Assembly: GCA_030625775.1 (NCBI GenBank)
Contig: DAOUQC010000049.1
Coordinates: forward strand, 1-38,103
Origin: Verrucomicrobiota bacterium
GTDB taxonomy: Bacteria > Verrucomicrobiota > Verrucomicrobiia > Verrucomicrobiales > DEV007
Length of the DNA: 38,103 nt
Reading direction: 5' to 3'
Below, piece after piece: positions 24,817 through 32,500 of this stretch (positions within the stretch are counted from its first letter, which is position 1; each line of letters opens with the position of its first letter). Below the pieces are notes generated by a model that worked only from the letters and a program-made list of their open reading frames with translations, searched no databases and was not told where the DNA came from. Both the position numbers and the translations under genes were made by a program.

Positions 24817-26178
24817 ATGAAACAGAAATCCCAGGCATCTTCATCGAGACGCGCATTTTTGAAAACAACGGCGGGTTCGGCACTCGCTTTCCCTTTTATC
24901 GGCTGGAAAACAGCAGCACGTGGTGCTGGTCCGAACGACACGGTGCATCTCGCTAGTTTTGGTGCAGGTGGTCGTGCCTGGGCTGACTTGAAAGAATTTG
25001 CCAAAAATCCAGCGGTGAAAGTGGTGACCATGACAGACCTGGATGCCAGCCGTGCGCTCAATGCGAGGAAAGCTTTTCCCGATGCCAAGTTTTACACTAA
25101 CTGGAAGGAAATGCTCGACAAGGAGGGGGATAACTTTGTTGCTGCCGGAGTGGGAACGCCGGACCACATGCACGCTCCGATGGCGATGAGTGCGATGCAG
25201 GCTGGCAAACATGTTTACTGCCAGAAACCTCTGACCCGGACTTTGCACGAAGCACGTGCGCTGCGTGAATTTGCGGCGGAGAATAAACTGGTCACCCAGA
25301 TGGGAACACAGGTGGCATCAAGTGCAGGTAACCAGACCGCAGTGGCATTGTTGCAAAAGAAACTCATAGGCGATGTGATTTCGGTTCACAGTATGAATCC
25401 GAAATCATGGGGTTCGATGGATCCTTTGCCTAAACGCAAAGACGAAATCCCCGAAGGTTTGAATTGGGATGAATGGATCGCAGGAGCGGCGATGAGGGAT
25501 TACATCAAGGGGGAATATCATCCGGGCCAGTGGCGCAAGCGTCTTGATTTTGGCACCGGCACGCTGGGGGACATGGGCTGTCACATTTACCATCCCTGGT
25601 TCATGGGACTGAAAACACCCAAACCTTTGTCGGTGAAATCACTAGGTCCCGGACCAGTTGATGCGGATTCCTGGCCGATCAATTCAAAAGTGGAGTATGA
25701 ATTTGAAGGCAACGATTTGACTGGTGGGAATAATTTCATGTTCACCTGGTATGATGGCAATCAAGCCACTCCGGTAGAAGTCGGCAAGGCCGTGGGCGAG
25801 GCGATGAATATTCCGAGAAGCGGAACGGTGGTGATTGGCACTGATGGAGCGATGGCGATCCCGCATGGAGGGGGAGGTATTCCACGCTTGTTCCCGGTCT
25901 CGAAGTTTGAAAATGCGCCGATCGAGCAAGTGCCGGCGGGTAATCATTTTAATAATTGGATCGATGGGATCCTGGGCAAGGTGGACAAACCCCTGTCTAA
26001 CTTTGATTACAGTGGCCCGATGAGTGAAGCGGTGTTGTTGGGAACGGTAGCAACTCGTCTGCCAGGTAAAAAACTGAAGTGGGACGATGACGCAGCAAAA
26101 TTCACCAATTCCGATGAAGCAAATGCACTGGCCAAGGGTTATGACTACCGTGCTGGTTGGGAGGTAAAAGGGCTTTAA
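24817..26178 (+). CDS. Gfo/Idh/MocA-family oxidoreductase, Tat-exported
   Basis: A 453-aa protein with a twin-arginine signal (SSSRRAFLKTTAGSALAFPF, residues about 8-27). The Rossmann domain follows: VHLASFGAGGRA (about 43-54), VTMTDLD, VAAGVGTPDHMHAPM, then CQKPLTRTLHEARALREFA (about 135-153), where QKP replaces the more common EKP. The C-terminal alpha-beta domain contains FGTGTLGDMGCHIYH. These secreted forms, very frequent in Planctomycetota and Verrucomicrobiota, are assumed to oxidise or rearrange sugars with tightly bound NAD(P). It is the first gene of a six-gene plus-strand run. The next gene begins 2 nt after its stop, so the two are almost certainly co-transcribed. Confidence 0.92.
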   Translation: MKQKSQASSSRRAFLKTTAGSALAFPFIGWKTAARGAGPNDTVHLASFGAGGRAWADLKEFAKNPAVKVVTMTDLDASRALNARKAFPDAKFYTNWKEMLDKEGDNFVAAGVGTPDHMHAPMAMSAMQAGKHVYCQKPLTRTLHEARALREFAAENKLVTQMGTQVASSAGNQTAVALLQKKLIGDVISVHSMNPKSWGSMDPLPKRKDEIPEGLNWDEWIAGAAMRDYIKGEYHPGQWRKRLDFGTGTLGDMGCHIYHPWFMGLKTPKPLSVKSLGPGPVDADSWPINSKVEYEFEGNDLTGGNNFMFTWYDGNQATPVEVGKAVGEAMNIPRSGTVVIGTDGAMAIPHGGGGIPRLFPVSKFENAPIEQVPAGNHFNNWIDGILGKVDKPLSNFDYSGPMSEAVLLGTVATRLPGKKLKWDDDAAKFTNSDEANALAKGYDYRAGWEVKGL

Positions 26179-26180
26179 GT

Positions 26181-27320
26181 GTGAGAGAGCTGATATCAGA
26201 TCCTGCCGACTTGTCTCCGTCCACCACCTGGTCGGAGACGAAGTGGGCTTTTACACCGGAGGAATCCCTGGTCGATCATCGCCGCAAAGCGAGAATTTGC
26301 GTGGCGACCTTGTTGCCCTTTTCAGAAGGCAAACCTGATTGGGAAGGCTTCGAACGCAGTGTGCGCTGGATGTTGCAGTGCGGAGAGTATTATGGCGTGG
26401 AACTGGTCTTCGTATTGAATGCCGATACCGGGTATATTTTTGAGCTGTCGCAGTCTTTGTATTGTGAGGTGATTGAGCGTTTTCGTGCAGCTTTTCCTGA
26501 GCCGACCATCATTTGCGGGACTACTGCGGTGGGAGCAGAAGGAGATGATTTTAAAGCGGAATGGTACAAACCCCATCTGGAGATTGCCCAGTCTTTTGAC
26601 AAGGTCGAGGTGATGATCATGACCTCCCGGCAGTTGAATCAGCTGGGTTCTGAAAAACGTCGGGATGCTTACTTTGAGATTGCTGAAAACGTGTCGGTTC
26701 CGATGATTGTGCACGCATTGGAACCCTCCTTTGTGCCATGGGCGACTCCTTACGAACCGTGGCTGTTGCATCAACTCGCAGGACACGAAAAAATCGTTGC
26801 AGGAAAGATATCCACACTCGACGAGCCGCATTTTTTGTACTGGACGGCGATGTGCCGGGATCTTGGCCTGGATTTTGTGCCTCACAGTGGCGACGACTAC
26901 GGCATTGCCACGGCGATTCGTCTGGGCTCGCCTTTACTGATTGGCGCGGGGGTGAGCGCATGCCCCTTGGTCTGTGCGGCGAGGGATATGTGGCTGTTTG
27001 ATTCTTGCACTGATAAAAAACAAGCAAGCGGGGGTGGCGGGGAACATTTTGATACTCGTGTTTACAAATTGTTCGAAGCTTTTCAATCCTTGGAGGATTC
27101 GGTGTTCCGGCTCAATGAGGCGGGCAGTGCGGCAGCTTACAAGCACAGCACGGCAGCCTGTTTGAAATTGATGGGGCTGATTGCTTCCGAGGAAGTTCAC
27201 CCTGACTGCACGGATCGCCGAGAGGGAGATGAGCTTGCCCGGATGCGGGAAGCTCTGCGACGGCCGATGAAAGTAGCGAAGGTATTGGGGATTCCCGGAT
27301 TTAAAATGCAAGGGGAATAG
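26181..27320 (+). CDS. Divergent dihydrodipicolinate synthase/N-acetylneuraminate lyase-family protein
   Basis: A 379-aa TIM-barrel protein of the DapA superfamily. I place the start at GTG 26181, two bases after the upstream stop; a TTG at 26157 would overlap that gene. The Schiff-base lysine is probably in KIVAGKISTLDE (about residue 209). IICGTTAVGAEGDD and GDDYGIATAIRLGSPLLIGAG follow the family plan. The tyrosine normally found in the Y-N-x-P motif is absent; the matching place reads VHALEPS. It is also some 80 aa longer than classical DapA. Members without that Tyr may be dehydratases, aldolases with altered chemistry, or inactive. Neighbours suggest sugar-acid metabolism with the Gfo protein upstream. 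Confidence 0.8.
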   Translation: MRELISDPADLSPSTTWSETKWAFTPEESLVDHRRKARICVATLLPFSEGKPDWEGFERSVRWMLQCGEYYGVELVFVLNADTGYIFELSQSLYCEVIERFRAAFPEPTIICGTTAVGAEGDDFKAEWYKPHLEIAQSFDKVEVMIMTSRQLNQLGSEKRRDAYFEIAENVSVPMIVHALEPSFVPWATPYEPWLLHQLAGHEKIVAGKISTLDEPHFLYWTAMCRDLGLDFVPHSGDDYGIATAIRLGSPLLIGAGVSACPLVCAARDMWLFDSCTDKKQASGGGGEHFDTRVYKLFEAFQSLEDSVFRLNEAGSAAAYKHSTAACLKLMGLIASEEVHPDCTDRREGDELARMREALRRPMKVAKVLGIPGFKMQGE

Positions 27321-27371
27321 GCCGTAGGTAAAATCATTTGGCCGTGAAAGGGTGAGTAGCAACCAGCAGCC

Positions 27372-27830
27372 ATGATGACAGAAATTGGATGGCGTGAATG
27401 GGTTTCCCTGCCGGATCTGGATGTGCCGGGGATTAAAGCCAAGATCGATACGGGAGCGCGAACATCCGTGCTGCACACAGCGGAATATGAATGTTTTGAG
27501 GATGAAGAGGAGCAGCCCTGGGTTCGTTTTACCCTGCATCCCTTGAAAAAACGCAAAGACTGTTTGAGGCAGGGGCAGGCCCGGGTGAAAGCGTTTCGTG
27601 AAGTGAAAGATTCAGGTGGACATATCGAGAAACGTCCTTTCATTGAGACGCGGGTTCGGCTGGGTGATTTAGAGTGGCTGATTGAGCTAAGCCTGACAAA
27701 TCGAGAGCAGATGAGGTTTCGAATGTTGATCGGTCGAAGGGGGCTTGAGAGCCGGTTTTTGGTGAATCCGGCAAAGTCATATCTGGTAGGTAAAAATTTA
27801 AGTGCGCGTTACCGCGTGGGAGAGAAGTGA
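27372..27830 (+). CDS. RimB-like retropepsin-type protease (PF05618 family)
   Basis: A 152-aa cytoplasmic protein. The active-site motif [13 protein letters not shown] (D26-T-G-A29) is the retropepsin-like signature of the family long labelled ATP-dependent zinc protease and named RimB when next to rimK. A second conserved block is [18 protein letters not shown] near the C-terminus. Such proteins are thought to trim glutamate tails or otherwise oppose the adjacent ATP-grasp ligase. Its stop codon overlaps the rimK ATG by one base (TGATG), so the two are translationally coupled. The ATG at 27375 is an equally possible start. Confidence 0.88.
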   Translation: MMTEIGWREWVSLPDLDVPGIKAKIDTGARTSVLHTAEYECFEDEEEQPWVRFTLHPLKKRKDCLRQGQARVKAFREVKDSGGHIEKRPFIETRVRLGDLEWLIELSLTNREQMRFRMLIGRRGLESRFLVNPAKSYLVGKNLSARYRVGEK

Positions 27831-28735
27831 TGAAGATTGGTATTTTATCAAGGAATAGAAAACTGTATTCGACCAACAGTTTGACGGAGGCTTTTGAGAA
27901 GCGGGGACACGAGGTGAAGGTGATCGATTATTTGAAGTGTCATATGGACATCACGTCGCATCGGCCAATGATTTATCTCGGAGATGAAGCATTGAAGGGC
28001 TATGATGCCATTATTCCAAGGATAGGGGCATCACATACTTTTTTTGGCTGTGCCGTGGTGCGTCAGTTCGAGGTGATGGGTGTTTACAGCCTGAATGAGT
28101 CAGTGGCGATCAGCCGGGCACGGGATAAACTTAGAAGTCTGCAATTGTTGGCACGCAAGGGCATTGGTCTGCCGGTGACAGGTTTTGCCCATGATCCACG
28201 GGCGACCAAACATTTGATCCGCTTGTGTGGCGGTGCCCCTCTGGTGATCAAATTGCTTGAGGGAACCCAGGGGGTGGGGGTGGTGCTGACGGAGACGCAA
28301 AAAGCGGCGGAGAGTGTGATCGAGGCCTTCCGTGGTTTGAATGCGAATATTCTGGCGCAGGAGTACATTAAGGAAGCGGGGGGCTCGGATGTGCGCTGTT
28401 TTGTGGTGGGTAACCGGGTGGTGGCTTCAATCAAACGTCAGGCCAGGGAGGGGGAGTTCCGCTCCAATCTACACCGGGGGGGGACGGCTTCCCTAGTGAA
28501 AATAACGCCCGAAGAGCGGTCAACTGCAGTTCGTGCGGCTAAAATCATGGGTTTGAGTGTTGCCGGGGTTGATTTGTTGCGATCTAATCACGGGCCGGTG
28601 GTGATGGAGGTGAACTCTTCGCCTGGTTTGGAAGGTGTGGAGACCGCTACCGGAAAAGATGTGGCTGGAGTGATAGTGGAGTTTATTGAAAAACATGCCA
28701 GCAAAGGCAAAACGCGAACACGCGGCAAGGGATAG
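27830..28735 (+). CDS. rimK: RimK-family ATP-grasp glutamate ligase
   Basis: A 301-aa protein, the same length as E. coli RimK, which adds glutamates to the C-terminus of ribosomal protein S6. Start ATG 27830 overlaps the preceding stop by one base. The N-terminal domain has [18 protein letters not shown] and [16 protein letters not shown]. The ATP-grasp domain has [15 protein letters not shown] (nucleotide-binding strand and glycine loop), [29 protein letters not shown], and the metal-binding [15 protein letters not shown]. Because it is flanked by a RimB-like protease and an AstE-like hydrolase, the substrate might be S6, another protein tail or a small metabolite. The C-terminal [10 protein letters not shown] tail is basic and not conserved. 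Confidence 0.93.
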   Translation: MKIGILSRNRKLYSTNSLTEAFEKRGHEVKVIDYLKCHMDITSHRPMIYLGDEALKGYDAIIPRIGASHTFFGCAVVRQFEVMGVYSLNESVAISRARDKLRSLQLLARKGIGLPVTGFAHDPRATKHLIRLCGGAPLVIKLLEGTQGVGVVLTETQKAAESVIEAFRGLNANILAQEYIKEAGGSDVRCFVVGNRVVASIKRQAREGEFRSNLHRGGTASLVKITPEERSTAVRAAKIMGLSVAGVDLLRSNHGPVVMEVNSSPGLEGVETATGKDVAGVIVEFIEKHASKGKTRTRGKG

Positions 28736-28740
28736 ACGTT

Positions 28741-29802
28741 TTGGCTGGAGAAAAAAACAGTTCAAAAAGGAAAACCCTGGTTGTGGGAGGGGAATCATTT
28801 GACCCCGGGCAGAGTGGGACGGTTGAGTTAACTGTCGGGAAGATGATCGATCACCAGCCTTTGTCGATGATAGTGCAAGTGGTCCGGGGGCGGCGGGACG
28901 GCCCCTGTTTGTTGGTTAGCTCTGGAATCCATGGTAATGAAATTTGTGGTATTGAGTCGGTTCGTTTGTTGTTGAAGATGCGTTTATTGAAACAATTGCG
29001 AGGGGATTTGATTGTGGTGCCGGTGGTGAACATGCCGGCCTTCATGGCACGCTCTCGATACCTGCCGGATCGCCGCGACTTGAACCGTTTGTTTCCAGGC
29101 TCACCGAAAGGCTCGCTCGGCGGGCGATTGGCGAGCATGTTTGTTGACGAGGTGGTCAGCCATTGCACTCATGCGGTAGACTTGCATTCAGGGGCGATCA
29201 ATCGCCCCAATTTGCCGCAGATCCGGATCTCGCCGGGGGATGAAGTGGCGATGGAGATGGCGCGTGCGTTTCATGTGCCGGTGGTCATCGAGTCGTCGGT
29301 TCGCGAAGGTTCCTTGCGGCAGGTTCTGGTGGATACGGGCAAGCCGTCCTTGCTGTATGAAGCGGGTGAGGCCAATCGGCTTGACCGGGCGTCGGTTCGT
29401 TACGGGGTGCGGGGGTTGGTGTCCTTGATGCGTTCACTTTCCATGTTGCCCAAGGAGCGTAAGCCGGAAACCAGCCGTCGTGCACGGACTGTGTTGTCCA
29501 ATGAAACTTACTGGGCGAGAGCCCCGCTGGGAGGGATTTTTTCCCCGATGATGGAACTCGGAAGAGCGGTTAAGTCAGGAACGATTCTAGGGACGGTTGC
29601 CGATCCGTTTGGCAGTAAGGAATACAAGGTGAAAGCGCGGGAGAGTGGCGTGATTATCGGGTGTTTACGGGATGCGACAGTGGATGAAGGGGACGCTCTG
29701 TATCACATCGCCCTGACTCATGATCCGGCAAAAGCCGAACGGCAAATCCAGAGAAGTGGGCGGGTGATTGAGGACTCGCTGGAGAGTCACTATACGGGGT
29801 AA
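28741..29802 (+). CDS. Succinylglutamate desuccinylase/aspartoacylase-family zinc hydrolase (AstE-like)
   Basis: A 353-aa protein of the M14-like AstE/AspA family. Zinc ligands are H64 and E67 in SSGIHGNEICGIES and H149 in AVDLHSGAINR. RRDLNRLFPG is the usual substrate-binding arginine block. E207 in LLYEAGEA is the likely general base. The C-terminal ~90 residues form a biotinyl-like beta domain (ARAPLGGIFSPM, then TILGTVADPFG and ESGVIIG). The only start near the rimK stop (5-nt gap) is TTG 28741, weakly preceded by AAGGG. AstE-like genes beside rimK and rimB occur in several phyla; the protein may deacylate or hydrolyse the product of the ligase. Confidence 0.88.
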   Translation: MAGEKNSSKRKTLVVGGESFDPGQSGTVELTVGKMIDHQPLSMIVQVVRGRRDGPCLLVSSGIHGNEICGIESVRLLLKMRLLKQLRGDLIVVPVVNMPAFMARSRYLPDRRDLNRLFPGSPKGSLGGRLASMFVDEVVSHCTHAVDLHSGAINRPNLPQIRISPGDEVAMEMARAFHVPVVIESSVREGSLRQVLVDTGKPSLLYEAGEANRLDRASVRYGVRGLVSLMRSLSMLPKERKPETSRRARTVLSNETYWARAPLGGIFSPMMELGRAVKSGTILGTVADPFGSKEYKVKARESGVIIGCLRDATVDEGDALYHIALTHDPAKAERQIQRSGRVIEDSLESHYTG

Positions 29803-29860
29803 GGATGGAAGGTGGTAGGGGCTTAGATTCGGAAAAGAGTAAAAGTTTTAAGAAGTTGTA

Positions 29861-30757
29861 ATGAAGGGATCTTTGATAGCTGTTGATTGGGGGTCGACCA
29901 ATTTGCGTGCCAAATTGATCGTGGATGGCACGTTGGTGGATTACCGGGTGTCCGGGCAGGGGATCAAGAATGTGGCAGGTGGGGGATTCGAGAAGGTATT
30001 GTTTTCTCTGTGTGGTGATTGGAAAAAGGAACGATCAGGGTTGCAGGTGGTGATGAGCGGGATGATTGGCAGCCGCGAAGGATGGGCGGAGGTTCCTTAT
30101 TGCCGGACGCCTGTGGGGCTAGAGGATCTGGCTGGTTCGCTTGTTGCTGTGGAGTCTGAATCAATGGGGGCGATTTTTATTGTGCCGGGATTAAGGCATG
30201 ACTTTGCTGACGGAACCACGGATGTGATGAGGGGGGAAGAAACAGAGGTATTAGGGGTGTTAGAGGAGGTGAAGGGGGCTGAGGTGACGGTGTGTGGGCC
30301 AGGCACACACAGCAAGTGGGTGAACTGTCGGGGAGGGGAGATTGTCTCTTTTCGGACCTGGTTTACGGGAGAGGCCTTTGAAAAACTGACGCAGGATAGT
30401 TTGATTTCCGGTGGGGTGGTTGATGGGGACGGAAGCGTCGATGATGCGGCTTTTGTTCGCGGGCTCGAGCACTCAGGGCGCCCAGGGGGGGTGTTGCATC
30501 ATTTGTTTCTTGGTCGGACGGACATGCTGACCAAGAGGGTGCAGGCCGAACACTTGCCGGGTTTGATTTCCGGTTTGCTGATTGGGCACGAGATTCGCGA
30601 GGCCGGAAAATTTGCCGAGGGAGAGATTCAGCTGGTTGGAAATAATCAATCTGCTCAGCTCTATGGGCAGGCCTTTGATTATTTTGAATTACCTTATGTG
30701 AGGTGGCAACAGGACGTGCATCTGGCGGGCATGCTGGCTCTGGTGGGAAAACGCTAG
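29861..30757 (+). CDS. dgoK: 2-dehydro-3-deoxygalactonokinase
   Basis: A 298-aa sugar kinase of the DgoK family (PF05035-like), phosphorylating 2-keto-3-deoxygalactonate in the De Ley-Doudoroff galactonate route. Motifs: phosphate-binding AVDWGSTNLRAKL at the N-terminus, VMSGMIGSREGWAEVPY, ATP-site CGPGTHSKWV (about 147-156), and VGNNQSAQLYGQAF plus a late VHLAGMLAL. The gene ends the plus-strand run, 58 nt after the AstE-like gene. No DgoA or DgoD is in the window, although the DapA-like protein three to four genes upstream could supply an aldolase or dehydratase step. The gap to the REP-like element is about 15 nt. Confidence 0.93.
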   Translation: MKGSLIAVDWGSTNLRAKLIVDGTLVDYRVSGQGIKNVAGGGFEKVLFSLCGDWKKERSGLQVVMSGMIGSREGWAEVPYCRTPVGLEDLAGSLVAVESESMGAIFIVPGLRHDFADGTTDVMRGEETEVLGVLEEVKGAEVTVCGPGTHSKWVNCRGGEIVSFRTWFTGEAFEKLTQDSLISGGVVDGDGSVDDAAFVRGLEHSGRPGGVLHHLFLGRTDMLTKRVQAEHLPGLISGLLIGHEIREAGKFAEGEIQLVGNNQSAQLYGQAFDYFELPYVRWQQDVHLAGMLALVGKR

Positions 30758-30771
30758 GAGGGAATAGGATG

Positions 30772-30848
30772 CCAGTGAACAGCCCTCGTGTTGTTAGGCA
30801 TCCCTCAGGGATGCACTGGTGAAGATTTTAACCCGTGCTGGCAGCACG
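30772..30848. repeat. REP-like double hairpin between convergent genes
   Basis: Two near-perfect hairpins: GCATCCCT / AGGGATGC (30798-30805 and 30807-30814, one-base centre) and CGTGCTG / CAGCACG (30834-30840 and 30842-30848, one-base centre). An outer pair CCAGTG (30772-30777) and CACTGG (30814-30819) brackets the first. It fills most of the 122-nt gap between dgoK and the cysteine-rich gene. Palindrome pairs of this form are typical of REP/BIME elements, and it could also end transcription from both sides. Confidence 0.6.
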
Positions 30849-30879
30849 CAAGACTCACCTTAGCGGGGGTTAACGGCGG

Positions 30880-31242
30880 TTAAGCCTCTGGCTTGGTATT
30901 GGATAACAGAGTTTGCACGATTTCATCGGCACTTTGTTCCCGCATGTTGAGTACTTCGATGGATGATGACTCTTCTTCTTCAGGAAAAGGGATGTCTGCT
31001 GAATGGAAGAGCCATTTAACGGCACGATGATAACAGGCAGCAATTTTGACCGGCTGATCTCCATCGATCAACTGTTTTAGCTGCGGATCCTTGCGGGCAG
31101 ACATTTCGCAGAGGTCGGCGACGCATTCGAAGGGCTGGCCGGAAGTGCATAGTTTTTCCAACACCTCGTTTTTCACCTCATCGGGAACAACTTTGGCGTA
31201 GGCGCAGCGGCAATAGAGAATTTTACAATCGGGATTACTCAC
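30880..31242 (-). CDS. Small cysteine-rich protein, probable Fe-S or metal-binding partner of the radical SAM enzyme
   Basis: A 120-aa protein from GTG 31242, which overlaps the radical SAM stop (GTGAGTAA) and has AAAGG 8 nt upstream; a longer frame reaches 31341 but lies wholly within the upstream gene. Seven cysteines: C6, C11 and C13 (ILYCRCAYAKVVP), C32, C40 and C45 (FECVADLCEMSA) and C70 (KIAACYHRAVKWLF). The block spacing recalls the cysteine segments seen in HdrA-type electron-transfer proteins, so an Fe-S cluster is plausible. The C-terminus is acidic and variable. I do not recognise a named family. It is the third gene of a coupled trio with a CobW-type GTPase and a radical SAM enzyme. 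Confidence 0.7.
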   Translation of the reverse strand: MSNPDCKILYCRCAYAKVVPDEVKNEVLEKLCTSGQPFECVADLCEMSARKDPQLKQLIDGDQPVKIAACYHRAVKWLFHSADIPFPEEEESSSIEVLNMREQSADEIVQTLLSNTKPEA

Positions 31243-32467
31243 GGGATGCACCTTTATCCAGATTTTCATAAACTCCAAAGTCATTGAAGAAGAATTTTTT
31301 CGCCAGCCAGTAGGCAGGGTGTTTTTCGGGGATCTCTTCACCTGTTGGCAGGCATTGACTGCCTCGCGGGGTCATGCTTTTGAGCTCGGCCATGGCGGTC
31401 TGGCGCAGGGTGCTGTCTTTGGCGCCGTGTTTTTGAGCCAACTCCTGGACGAGGTCGGGGCGTTCGAGCACAACACAGCCACGGGTGTGTTGCGCGGTCA
31501 CTTGACGGAAATCACGGAGGAATTCCGATTTGGTTATCAGCTCGTAAATAGAATCGTTGTCTTTGATGTTTTCTGCTGCGAATTGGATGATCGGGCAGGG
31601 TTCAATGCTACCTCCGGGACCGATGTGGTGGGAGATGCCGGTTGTCATCGGACACAGGGCTTGTCCCTTTCCGTCGTAATAAGCGTCGATGATGGCGATG
31701 GGCAGCTTGACCCGCATGTCGACGACAAACTGGCGTACCCGGCGGGCCTGTTCGGGGGTGAGGGCGAGTTCTTCGTGGATTTGTGGGCCGACCGGGCGGT
31801 AGGTGTGATACCAGGCGTAGTGGACCCCGCGCTTGGTCAGGGCACGTAACCAGTCTTCGGTGAGCAGTTCGTCAATGTTGGTCTGGCAGAGGGAGGTGGC
31901 GACTCCGGTGAGCAAACCGTTGTTGAGGCAGTTGTCGAGGCCGCGCAGGGAGCGTTGGTAAACGTCCTTGCCACCACGCCGTTCATTGGAAATGATTTCA
32001 TTGCCTTCGATAGAAACAAGCGGGGTGGCATTGCCGATCTGGCGCAGGCGTTTGGCGGTTTTATCGGTGATCAACTGGCCATTGGTGAAGACCTGGAAAA
32101 AGCAGTCAGGATGCTGGGCGAGAAAGTCGAGCAATTCGGTGTGCATGAAAGGTTCGCCACCAAGGATGCCGAAAAATGAATTGCCGTGTTCACGCGCATC
32201 ATTGACGACCCTATTAAGTTGGTCAAAATCAATTTTGACCTGGGGTTTGTCAACATCCACCCAGCAGCCCTGGCAGCGCAGGTTGCAGGAGTTGAGAATC
32301 GATAGATGAAGAAAGGGAGGGAAATACTCTCCTTTTTTCATGCGTTTCTTGAAAAGCTGAACTGAACGCACGCCTTTAAAGCCAAAGTTCCATATGAACT
32401 TAGCGAGGTGGCGTTTGTCAGCCGTGGCCAGTGTACGGGCTGCGAATTGGATGGAAGGGACTATCAT
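31235..32467 (-). CDS. Radical SAM enzyme with C-terminal cysteines
   Basis: A 410-aa protein. The AdoMet Fe-S cluster motif is SCNLRCQGC (C61-x3-C65-x2-C68), followed by FFGILGGEPFMHTELLDF (GGEP at 103-106). Other core elements are FTNGQLITD and VSIEGNE. Four later cysteines (C272, C291, C331, C372), with GPGGSIEPCPI around C291, form a reduced SPASM-like region that could hold an auxiliary cluster. It begins 33 nt after the CobW gene and overlaps the small Cys-rich gene. No precursor-peptide gene is visible beside it unless the Cys-rich protein is the substrate. Reaction unknown; peptide or cofactor modification is the family's usual realm. Confidence 0.88.
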   Translation of the reverse strand: MIVPSIQFAARTLATADKRHLAKFIWNFGFKGVRSVQLFKKRMKKGEYFPPFLHLSILNSCNLRCQGCWVDVDKPQVKIDFDQLNRVVNDAREHGNSFFGILGGEPFMHTELLDFLAQHPDCFFQVFTNGQLITDKTAKRLRQIGNATPLVSIEGNEIISNERRGGKDVYQRSLRGLDNCLNNGLLTGVATSLCQTNIDELLTEDWLRALTKRGVHYAWYHTYRPVGPQIHEELALTPEQARRVRQFVVDMRVKLPIAIIDAYYDGKGQALCPMTTGISHHIGPGGSIEPCPIIQFAAENIKDNDSIYELITKSEFLRDFRQVTAQHTRGCVVLERPDLVQELAQKHGAKDSTLRQTAMAELKSMTPRGSQCLPTGEEIPEKHPAYWLAKKFFFNDFGVYENLDKGASRE

Positions 32468-32500
32468 GAATGATTTGAGATTTAAAATTATTTTTAATGC

